A model generated the notes under the pieces. The model was not told where the DNA came from. It saw nothing but the letters and a program-made list of their open reading frames with translations, and made no database searches. Of a stretch of DNA of 12,954 bases, positions 6,877-12,954 are shown one piece after another; positions within the stretch are counted from its first letter, which is position 1, and every line of letters begins with the position of its first letter. The DNA lies in assembly GCA_949739085.1 (NCBI GenBank), contig CATIYU010000086.1, positions 1 through 12,954 of the forward strand. Direction: 5' to 3'. This stretch comes from an uncultured Eubacteriales bacterium (GTDB lineage Bacteria > Bacillota_A > Clostridia > Oscillospirales > Oscillospiraceae). A program made the position numbers and the translations under genes.

Positions 6877-9800
6877 GAACGCTTCTGAAAACCTCCCTGA
6901 GGGAGATTCGCCAGAGCCTAGGCCGCTATCTGGCCATTCTGGCCATTGTGGGGCTGGGCGTGGGCTTTTTCGCGGGCCTGCGCACCTGTCAGCCCTCCAT
7001 GGTCAAAACCGGCGTAGATTATTACGAGAAATACAATATGTTCGACTTTAGGCTCCTCTCCACGCTGGGGTTTACGGAGGAGGACGTGGCCTCCTTTGCC
7101 AGTCTGGAGGGGATCTCCGCCGCCCGGGGCGCGGTGTACACGGATTTCCTCGCGGAGATGCCAAGCGGTGATGAGGCCGTTCTGATGGCCCATTCCCTGA
7201 CCGAAGACATCAACCTGCCCAACTTGACCGCCGGACGGATGCCTCAATCCCCCAACGAGTGCCTGGCCGACGCCATGCGCTTCCGGGAGGAGGACCTCGG
7301 GCGCACGCTCACCGTGGCGGAGAGCAATGAGGAGGGGACAAGGGAACTGCTCCACTGCGGCAGCTACACCATTGTGGGCCTGTGCCGGTCCCCCTACTAC
7401 CTGAACAATGAGCGTGGCACCAGCTCTCTGGGCAGCGGCAGTGTGTTGGGCTTCGTGTATATCCCCCAGGAGGGCTTTGACTTCGACGCCTATTACGAGG
7501 TGTACCTCTCCCTGGAGGACCCGGCGGACGCCTACTCCCCGGCCTACAAGGACCAGGTGGAGGCCCTGAACCCCGCCGTGGAGGAGGAGACCAGCGTCCG
7601 GGCGGCGCTGCGCTATGACACCCTCTACAGCGACGCCATGGCGGAGCTCCAAGATGCCGAAGAGGAGGTGGCCGATGGCTGGGACGTCTACCGCGCAGAG
7701 CGGGCGGACGTGGACGCGGAGCTCCAGGACGCCTACCGGGAGCTGACGGACGGCGAGGCGGACTACCAACAGGGCGAAGCGGACTACCGGCAGGGACTGC
7801 GGGACTACGAGGACGGCCTCCGCCAGTATGAGGAAGGCCTGTTGGAGCTGACGGACGCGAAAGCGGAGCTGGACAGCGCTGGGGCGGAACTGGCGGACGT
7901 GAAAGCGGAGCTGGACGGCGCCGCAGCGAAGTTCGCCCAGGCCAAGGAAGAGCTGGACAGCGTTGGGGCGGAGTTAGCGGACGCGAAAGCGGAGCTGGAC
8001 AGTGCGGCGGCGGAGCTCTCTGGCGTCCGGCAGGGGTTGGATGCCGCCAAAGCGGAATTGGACCAGGGCGAGGCGGACTACCGCGCGGGGTACCAGGAGC
8101 TGGAGGCCACGGCGGCGGGAATGGGGCTCTCCATTGAGCAGCTTACCGCCCTCTCCCCTGAGGCCGCAGCGGCTTGGGAACAGCTGGAAGCGGCGAAAGT
8201 CCAGCTGGACCAGGGTCAGGCCCGGTACAAGGCGGGCCTGGCGGCATACCGGCAGGGCGAGACGGACTACCAGCGCGGCCTGGAGCAGTACAACGAGGGC
8301 TATGCGGCGTACCAGCAGGGGCTGGATGAATATAACGGGAACTGGGCGGACTACCAGCGCGGCTTGGAGCAGTACAGCAGCGGCTGGGCGGACTACCAGC
8401 AGGGCCTGGCGGAATATGAGGCCGGAGAGGCGGAGCTTGCGGAGGCTAAGGCGGAGCTGGACGCCGCCAAAACAGACCTGGACCGGGTCCCCGCAGAGCT
8501 GGCGGACGCCCGGCGGGAGCTGGACAGCGGCTGGGCAGACTACAACGATGGCCGTGCCGAGGCGGACAGGGAGTTCGCGGACGCGGAACAGGAGCTCACG
8601 GACGCGGAAGGGGAGCTGGCGGACGCCCGGCGGGATTTGACGAACCTGAAGCGGCCCACCACCTATGTCCTCACCCGGGAGGAGAACACCGGCTACGCCT
8701 GCTTTGACAATGACACCTCCATTATCGCGGCTATTTCGGTGGTATTCCCGGCCTTCTTCTTTCTGGTGGCGGCGCTGGTGTGCATGACCACCATGACCCG
8801 CATGGTGGATGAACAGCGCACCCAGATCGGCATACTCAAGGCACTGGGCTACGGCAGGCGGCAGATTATGGGCAAATACCTTTTTTACTCCGGCAGCGCC
8901 GCCCTCATAGGCAGCGCCTTGGGCTACTCCCTGGGGTCCACTGGCCTGCCGCTCATTATCTGGGAGATTTACGGCATTATCTACGGCTTTGCGCCTCTGG
9001 AGCACACGGTCCTCCCGGGGCTGGCGGCGGTGTCCTTCGCGGCGGCGCTGCTGTGTTCTATGGGGGCTACATGGCTCTCCTGCCGGGTGGAGCTGGCCAA
9101 GGAGGCTGCCGGATTGCTGCGGCCCAAGGCGCCCCGGGCTGGCCGCCGGGTGTTTCTGGAGTATATCCCTCCCCTGTGGCGGCGGCTGAGCTTTCTCTAT
9201 AAGGTCTCTGTCCGGAACGTGCTGCGCTACCGGAGCCGCCTGATTATGATGGTCCTGGGCATCGGCGGGTGTACCGCTCTGCTGTGTACCGGCTTCGGTA
9301 TTCGGGACTCCATCGGCCATGTGGCGGACGACCAGTTCGGCGAGATCACCCTCTATGACTACGCGGTGAATTTCCAGGAGGAGCAGACTCGGGAGACGGC
9401 CTCCGCCTATTTGGAGCGGTGCGGCTGGGAGCCGGGGGCGGGCCTGCTGGTCCACAGCGGCAGTGTGGACGTGCTGGCGGCCGGGGGCAGCAGGTCTGTA
9501 TACCGGATTATCTCATCCACCGGCAGCCTGGAGGGTTACCTGGACCTCCACAGCGGCAAAATATCCGTTCCATATCCTGGCCCCGGGGAGGTGGTGCTCA
9601 ATACCGGCCTGGCGGAGAAGCTGGGCGTATCAGTGGGCGACAGCGTCCAGCTGCGGGACAGCGAGCTGGGTACGCTGGAGGCCACGGTCTCCGGCATTTC
9701 CGACAACTACGTCTTTCACTACGCCTACGTCTCGGCGGAGACCTACCAGCAGCAGCTGGGCCGGGTTCCGGAGTATAATACCCTGTACCTCCACAGCCAG

Positions 9801-10313
9801 GAGGGGACGGACCCCTACGCGGAGGGCGCGGCCCTGCTGGAGGATCAGGACGCGGGCAGCGTCACCGTGATCCAGTCCAGCAGGGAACAGATCAACAATA
9901 TGCTCTCCCGGCTGGATTACGTGGTGGTAGTGGTGGTGGCCTGCGCGGCGGCGCTGGCGTTTATCGTGCTCTTCAATCTAACCAACATCAACATCACCGA
10001 GCGCATCCGGGAGATTGCCACCATCAAGGTTCTGGGCTTCTACCAGGGCGAGGTAGCCAGTTATGTATTCCGGGAGATTATCATCTTGTCCGTGCTAGGA
10101 AGTCTGGCGGGACTGCTGATGGGGAAGGCTCTCCACGCCTACGTCATGGCACAGGTGCAGATTGATTCCATGTTCTTCGCCTGCCGGATCTCTCCCCTCA
10201 GCTATGCCCTCTCCTTCCTCATGACTATGCTGTTCTCCTTCTGCATCTCTCTGGGAATGCGGCCCCGGCTGCGGCGGATTGATATGGCGGAATCTCTGAA
10301 ATCCATCGAGTAG
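6870..10313 (+). CDS. FtsX-like ABC permease with long extracytoplasmic coiled-coil hairpin
   Basis: A 1147-residue membrane protein partnering the upstream ATPase. It appears to hold two FtsX-like halves, about eight membrane segments in all: TM1 ~18-38, an extracytoplasmic region ~40-615, TM2 ~617-642, TM3 ~670-707 (may count as more than one), TM4 ~713-733; then TM5 ~791-811, a second extracytoplasmic domain ~815-1015, TM6 ~1017-1038, TM7 ~1067-1088, TM8 ~1110-1130. FtsX signatures appear in both halves: TQIGILKALGYGRRQI and REIATIKVLGFYQGEV, the coupling helices that contact the ATPase. The first external region starts with a MacB-like part (to ~250), then holds a heptad-rich coiled coil (~255-595). 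This is typical of large Gram-positive permeases of unknown substrate; export, lipid handling and regulation of wall enzymes are all possible. Start: ATG 6870 with a GGAGGA site about 8 nt upstream. The end is followed by a GC hairpin. Confidence 0.9.
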   Translation: MVRTLLKTSLREIRQSLGRYLAILAIVGLGVGFFAGLRTCQPSMVKTGVDYYEKYNMFDFRLLSTLGFTEEDVASFASLEGISAARGAVYTDFLAEMPSGDEAVLMAHSLTEDINLPNLTAGRMPQSPNECLADAMRFREEDLGRTLTVAESNEEGTRELLHCGSYTIVGLCRSPYYLNNERGTSSLGSGSVLGFVYIPQEGFDFDAYYEVYLSLEDPADAYSPAYKDQVEALNPAVEEETSVRAALRYDTLYSDAMAELQDAEEEVADGWDVYRAERADVDAELQDAYRELTDGEADYQQGEADYRQGLRDYEDGLRQYEEGLLELTDAKAELDSAGAELADVKAELDGAAAKFAQAKEELDSVGAELADAKAELDSAAAELSGVRQGLDAAKAELDQGEADYRAGYQELEATAAGMGLSIEQLTALSPEAAAAWEQLEAAKVQLDQGQARYKAGLAAYRQGETDYQRGLEQYNEGYAAYQQGLDEYNGNWADYQRGLEQYSSGWADYQQGLAEYEAGEAELAEAKAELDAAKTDLDRVPAELADARRELDSGWADYNDGRAEADREFADAEQELTDAEGELADARRDLTNLKRPTTYVLTREENTGYACFDNDTSIIAAISVVFPAFFFLVAALVCMTTMTRMVDEQRTQIGILKALGYGRRQIMGKYLFYSGSAALIGSALGYSLGSTGLPLIIWEIYGIIYGFAPLEHTVLPGLAAVSFAAALLCSMGATWLSCRVELAKEAAGLLRPKAPRAGRRVFLEYIPPLWRRLSFLYKVSVRNVLRYRSRLIMMVLGIGGCTALLCTGFGIRDSIGHVADDQFGEITLYDYAVNFQEEQTRETASAYLERCGWEPGAGLLVHSGSVDVLAAGGSRSVYRIISSTGSLEGYLDLHSGKISVPYPGPGEVVLNTGLAEKLGVSVGDSVQLRDSELGTLEATVSGISDNYVFHYAYVSAETYQQQLGRVPEYNTLYLHSQEGTDPYAEGAALLEDQDAGSVTVIQSSREQINNMLSRLDYVVVVVVACAAALAFIVLFNLTNINITERIREIATIKVLGFYQGEVASYVFREIIILSVLGSLAGLLMGKALHAYVMAQVQIDSMFFACRISPLSYALSFLMTMLFSFCISLGMRPRLRRIDMAESLKSIE
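7632..8654 (+). repeat. Heptad-repeat coding tract (coiled-coil hairpin) in the permease
   Basis: This tract encodes permease residues ~255-595, built of seven-residue units such as GEADYRQ, GLRDYED, AKAELDS and AGAELAD. At the DNA level near-identical 21-24-bp units recur (for example around 7855, 7895 and 7980, all reading gcggag ctggac). The pattern is broken once near the middle (residues ~416-431, GMGLSIEQLTALSP), which is helix-capping rather than heptad-like. Ascending arm 255-415 and descending arm 432-595 are nearly equal in length, as expected for an antiparallel hairpin. Slippage between units could change its length. Confidence 0.8.
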
Positions 10314-10328
10314 CGGCGGCCCCCAGAA

Positions 10329-10361
10329 CCGTCCCGGAGCGCTTCCGCCGCTCCGGGGCGG
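10329..10361 (+). terminator. Terminator-like GC hairpin after the ABC permease gene
   Basis: A 13-bp stem with one G-U pair (10329-10341 with 10349-10361) encloses a 7-nt loop, 15 nt after the permease stop. It is followed by GAAAATTTA rather than a T run, so termination efficiency is uncertain. It may act as a 3' end-stabilising structure. Confidence 0.45.
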
Positions 10362-10404
10362 GAAAATTTATGCCAATTTATCCCTATGCTTTTGACAGGA
10401 TGTG

Positions 10405-10413
10405 TGTTACAAT
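10405..10413 (+). promoter_or_regulatory. Candidate extended -10 promoter for the hydrolase gene
   Basis: TGTTACAAT gives an extended -10 TG followed by TACAAT (5 of 6 positions), about 41 nt before the start codon at 10455. A perfect TTGACA (10392-10397) also lies upstream, but only 10 bp from the -10, too close for a normal -35. The -10 is reasonable; the pairing with TTGACA is probably fortuitous. Confidence 0.4.
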
Positions 10414-10454
10414 GGTGCCCAAGCAGTTAAAATAGAAAGAGTGGAGAGCCTGAT

Positions 10455-11387
10455 ATGACAATCCAATCCGAGTATTTTTTCCCATCCAGCGACGGGAAAA
10501 CCCTCATCCACGTCAACCAGTGGACCCCGGTCGGGCGGGAGGTCCTGGGGGTGGTGCAGATCGCCCACGGCGTGGCGGAGTACGGCCGGCGCTACGAGCC
10601 CTTTGCCAGGTACCTCTGCGCCCATGGCTTCGCGGTGGTTGCCAACGACCATCTGGGCCACGGCCAGTCGCTCATTGAGGGGGCCCCCATGGTCTATTTC
10701 GGGGAGGCGGACGGCTGGCGGCATGTGGTGGACGACATAGAGGAGCTGCGCCGCCGCACGGCCAAGGTCTTCCCTGGCAGGTCCTATTTCCTCTTCGGCC
10801 ACTCCATGGGTTCCTTCCTCTCCCGCACCCATCTCATCCGCTACCCGGGCCGCCTGACCGGCTGCGTCCTCTGCGGCACCGGCCACCAGTCCCCCGCCGT
10901 TATTGCCGGCGGCAAATTGGTGGCGGACCGCGAAATCCGGCGGCTGGGCAAAAAAGCCTTTAGCGTCCGGGCGGACGCCCTGGCTTTTGGCGCATACAAC
11001 AAGCATTTCTCCCCCGTCCGTACCAAGGTGGACTGGATCTCCGCCAGCGAGGCCAATGTGGATGCCTACATCGCGGACCCTCTCTGCGGCGGAAACGCCA
11101 CCCTGGGCCTCTTCCGGGACATGCTGGACGGGCTGGGCTTTCTCACAAAGCAGTCCAATATCAACCGGATGGACAAGGAGCTGCCGGTGTTTTTCATCGC
11201 CGGGGATCAGGACCCGGTGGGGGATCTGGGCCGGGGCGTCCGGAAGGCGTATGAATGCTTCCAAAAGGCGGGCCTGAGGGATGTGAGCATCAAGCTCTAC
11301 CACGGCCTGCGCCACGAGATTCTTAACGAGGCCACCCGGCAGTACGTCTATCAGGACGTGCTGGACTGGCTCACGGCCCGGCTCTGA
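10455..11387 (+). CDS. Alpha/beta hydrolase, monoacylglycerol lipase/lysophospholipase-like
   Basis: A 310-residue protein of the Hydrolase_4 (serine aminopeptidase S33) group, best matching the lysophospholipase/monoacylglycerol lipase branch (PldB-like, COG2267). The alpha/beta-hydrolase order is clear: HGVAEYGRRYEPFA (oxyanion-side HG), NDHLGHGQS, nucleophile elbow FGHSMGS with Ser117, acid Asp253 in AGDQDPVG, and catalytic His287 in HGLRHEILNE. It probably hydrolyses ester bonds of mono-acyl lipids in the cytoplasm or at the inner membrane face; the exact substrate is unproven. There is no signal peptide. Start ATG 10455 follows the purine-rich GAGTGGAGAG at 10439-10448. Its last 37 bp overlap, tail to tail, the gene on the opposite strand. 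Confidence 0.88.
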   Translation: MTIQSEYFFPSSDGKTLIHVNQWTPVGREVLGVVQIAHGVAEYGRRYEPFARYLCAHGFAVVANDHLGHGQSLIEGAPMVYFGEADGWRHVVDDIEELRRRTAKVFPGRSYFLFGHSMGSFLSRTHLIRYPGRLTGCVLCGTGHQSPAVIAGGKLVADREIRRLGKKAFSVRADALAFGAYNKHFSPVRTKVDWISASEANVDAYIADPLCGGNATLGLFRDMLDGLGFLTKQSNINRMDKELPVFFIAGDQDPVGDLGRGVRKAYECFQKAGLRDVSIKLYHGLRHEILNEATRQYVYQDVLDWLTARL

Positions 11388-11908
11388 GCCAGCGCCGCGC
11401 CGATGGCCAGCAGCTCCGTGTCGTGGTAGCGCAGCAGCAGCGCGCCGGAGAGCACGCAGTCTGCCGCCAGGACCACCCACAGGACAAATACCAGATCCGG
11501 CGCCGTCCGCTCCGCCAGAGCCTCCACCCCCGGCTGTACCCAGCGCACCGCCAGGGCGGACAACGCGCCCCAGATGAGGGAGAACAGCGGGCAGACCCGC
11601 CCCTGGATGTGGCCCGGCAGCTGCCGGTAGTCCCAGAACCACACGCCCAGCGCCTTGTCGTAAAAGAGGTGGACCAGATACTCCGCCAGGGTGCAGATGA
11701 GGCCGCCCGTCAGGGCCAGGGACCAGAAGCCGCCTGCCGGGGCCAGGGCCAGCACCGCCGTCATGGCCAGGCCGTAGACCGGGCACAGGGGCAGCAGCAG
11801 AAAGCACTTGCGCACCTGGCGGTCCGAGTGGATGGCCCGGGCAAAGAGCTTTTCCAGCACATAGCCCGCGAAGCTGTAGAACAGAAAATACTGAAACCAA
11901 TGGGACAT
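11351..11908 (-). CDS. CmpB-family (PF06541) multi-pass membrane protein
   Basis: A 185-residue integral membrane protein with about five hydrophobic segments (~5-22, 38-57, 62-82, 107-124, 137-158). It carries the conserved features I know from the PF06541 'putative ABC-transporter type IV/CmpB' family: PVYG at 43-46, Glu76 in a membrane segment, WDY at 92-94, then GRVC at 103-106 and LIWG at 111-114. The family is frequent in Firmicutes and its biochemical role is not established; the ABC label rests on weak similarity. Start: the ATG whose complement is at 11906-11908, with AAGGAGCG (complement of 11914-11921) 5 nt before it; the frame is open further upstream into the glycosylase gene but without a plausible start. 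It is divergent from the glycosylase and overlaps the hydrolase 3' end by 37 bp. Confidence 0.85.
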   Translation of the reverse strand: MSHWFQYFLFYSFAGYVLEKLFARAIHSDRQVRKCFLLLPLCPVYGLAMTAVLALAPAGGFWSLALTGGLICTLAEYLVHLFYDKALGVWFWDYRQLPGHIQGRVCPLFSLIWGALSALAVRWVQPGVEALAERTAPDLVFVLWVVLAADCVLSGALLLRYHDTELLAIGAALAQSRAVSQSSTS

Positions 11909-11981
11909 GAAGACGCTCCTTTTTTCTCTGAATGGAGGTAGCATCTCCGTCCCGGCGGGGAATATACAGGAGGTAATTGCC

Positions 11982-12569
11982 ATGCCGGATACCTGGGAAG
12001 CTCTGAAACGGGAGTGCAGCGCGTGCCGCGAGTGTTCCCTGTGCCAGACCAGGCGCAACGTTGTGTTCGGAACGGGAAACCCCCAGGCGGAGGTACTGCT
12101 GGTGGGGGAGGGGCCGGGGGCCCACGAGGACGAGCAGGGCGTGCCCTTTGTGGGCAGGGCCGGGAAGCTGCTGGACGACATGCTGGCCATGATCGGCCTG
12201 GACCGGAGCAAGGTCTATATCGCCAATGTTGTCAAATGCCGCCCGCCGGAGAACCGGGACCCGCTGAATGTGGAGCAGGACGCCTGCATCGGCTATCTGC
12301 GCCGCCAGATGGCCCTGATGGAGCCGAAAATCGTGGTGAGTCTGGGGCGTATCGCGGCCATGCGGCTCATCAATCCCAAATTCCGCATTACCAAGGAGCA
12401 CGGCGTCTGGTACGACATAGACGGAATGCGGATGATGGCCATGTACCACCCCTCCGCGCTGCTGCGGGACCCCGGCCGCCGCCCGGAGGCGTTTGACGAT
12501 TTAAAGAGCCTCCAGCAGGAGATCCGGCGGGTATGCCAGCGCACCTCGACGGACTGGCGTGACCTGTAG
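11982..12569 (+). CDS. Uracil-DNA glycosylase, family 4 (iron-sulphur)
   Basis: A 195-residue DNA repair enzyme that removes uracil produced by cytosine deamination. It matches thermophile-type family 4 UDGs: GEGPGAHEDEQGVPFVGRAG (residues 42-61) is the uracil-binding and active-site motif, and MYHPSALLR (154-162) is the second catalytic motif. The four [4Fe-4S] ligands align as Cys15, Cys18, Cys86 (VKCRPPENR) and Cys102, the last two in the same spacing as in the Thermotoga enzyme. Two extra cysteines, Cys12 and Cys21, flank the first pair. The ATG at 11982 is chosen because AGGAGGT (11968-11974) sits 7 nt upstream; the frame opens earlier at 11907 but that overlaps the divergent gene. Tex follows after 36 nt, probably in the same transcript. 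Confidence 0.93.
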   Translation: MPDTWEALKRECSACRECSLCQTRRNVVFGTGNPQAEVLLVGEGPGAHEDEQGVPFVGRAGKLLDDMLAMIGLDRSKVYIANVVKCRPPENRDPLNVEQDACIGYLRRQMALMEPKIVVSLGRIAAMRLINPKFRITKEHGVWYDIDGMRMMAMYHPSALLRDPGRRPEAFDDLKSLQQEIRRVCQRTSTDWRDL

Positions 12570-12605
12570 CCGCTCCGCGATCACGCTCTGAAGAAAGGAA
12601 CCTCT

Positions 12606-12954
12606 ATGGAAACCATGATCCAAATTCTGGCCCGGGAACTAGAGCAGGCCGAACAGCATGTGGCGAATGTCATCGCCCTCCTGGACGAGGGCAATACCAT
12701 CCCCTTTATCGCCCGGTACCGCAAGGAGCTCCACGGCTCCATGGACGACACCGCCCTGCGCACCCTGGAGGACCGCCTCCAGTACCTCCGCAATCTGGAG
12801 AAGCGCCGGGAGGAGGTGAAGAGCGCCATTGAGGGCCAGGGCAAGCTGACGGATGCGCTCTCCGAAGCCATTGATCGCGCCGCCACCCTGGCGGAGGTGG
12901 AGGACCTGTACCGGCCCTATAAGCAGAAGCGGCGCACCCGGGCCACTGTGGCCC
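12606..12954 (+). CDS. tex: Transcription accessory protein Tex (N-terminal part)
   Basis: Partial: 116 codons are visible and the frame is open to the window end; full Tex proteins are around 700-780 residues. The N-terminal Tex domain is clear from TIPFIARYRKE (residues ~31-41), the leucine- and arginine-rich helix around LQYLRNLEKRREEV, and EVEDLYRPYKQKRRTRA near the visible end. Tex is a conserved nucleic-acid-binding protein with helix-hairpin-helix, YqgF-like and S1 domains, linked to transcription and stress or virulence gene expression. Start ATG 12606 has AAAGGAA (12594-12600) 5 nt upstream; an in-frame ATG at 12615 is a possible alternative. The 36-nt gap from the glycosylase gene shows no terminator. 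Confidence 0.92.
   Translation, partial: METMIQILARELEQAEQHVANVIALLDEGNTIPFIARYRKELHGSMDDTALRTLEDRLQYLRNLEKRREEVKSAIEGQGKLTDALSEAIDRAATLAEVEDLYRPYKQKRRTRATVA

Noticed and set aside
7974..9455. 493-residue minus-strand frame opposite the permease coiled coil
   Set aside because: It is a product of the heptad-repeat codons read backwards; repetitive Val/Arg/Leu pattern and no start signals.
10392..10413. TTGACA and TACAAT as a standard -35/-10 pair
   Set aside because: The spacing is only 10 bp, far below the usual 16-18; the -10 was kept only as an extended -10 candidate.
10407..12449. 680-residue minus-strand frame spanning the hydrolase and glycosylase genes
   Set aside because: It opposes two genes with intact catalytic motifs and crosses the real minus-strand gene in another frame; no recognisable domain.

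Overview
The window is a G+C-rich stretch of a bacterial chromosome. Gene content points to a Gram-positive member of the Clostridia, most likely near the Oscillospiraceae (Flavonifractor/Lawsonibacter-like). The evidence is a YacP/Rae1-type NYN domain fused to a TetM-like translation GTPase, an S-layer-homology (SLH) surface protein, a CmpB-family (PF06541) membrane protein, strong AGGAGG-type ribosome binding sites, and Tex. The taxonomic placement is inference. I see no tRNA, rRNA, CRISPR array, insertion sequence or phage gene.

Layout, left to right: (1) the 3' end of a ribosome-associated GTPase whose C-terminus is a complete Rae1/YacP-like A-site ribonuclease domain (1-798), closed by a strong intrinsic terminator; (2) an aldose 1-epimerase (934-1965); (3) a 1264-residue secreted protein with Ig-like domains, four divergent tandem beta-repeats and three C-terminal SLH modules (2189-5983), followed by a GC-rich hairpin; (4) an ABC exporter of the MacB/FtsX kind, expressed from an extended -10 promoter in an AT-rich island: ATPase 6172-6876 overlapping by 7 nt a 1147-residue permease (6870-10313) that carries a symmetrical coiled-coil hairpin of about 160 residues per arm; (5) a monoacylglycerol lipase/lysophospholipase-like hydrolase (10455-11387) whose 3' end overlaps by 37 bp, tail to tail, a minus-strand CmpB-family membrane protein (complement 11351-11908); (6) divergent from that, a type 4 iron-sulphur uracil-DNA glycosylase (11982-12569) and the start of the transcription accessory protein Tex (12606-end), probably co-transcribed.

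Most of this is ordinary chromosomal housekeeping and cell-surface content rather than an accessory island. The ABC pair forms an obvious operon and the glycosylase-Tex pair a likely one; the other genes look individually transcribed. The two most unusual items are the GTPase-Rae1 fusion, which joins a factor that should bind the ribosomal A-site region to a nuclease family that cuts mRNA in the A site, and the permease coiled-coil hairpin, which if extended could reach on the order of 24 nm out into the cell wall. The long antisense reading frames (for example opposite 109-2103, 4313-6013 and 10407-12449) are shadows caused by high third-position G+C.
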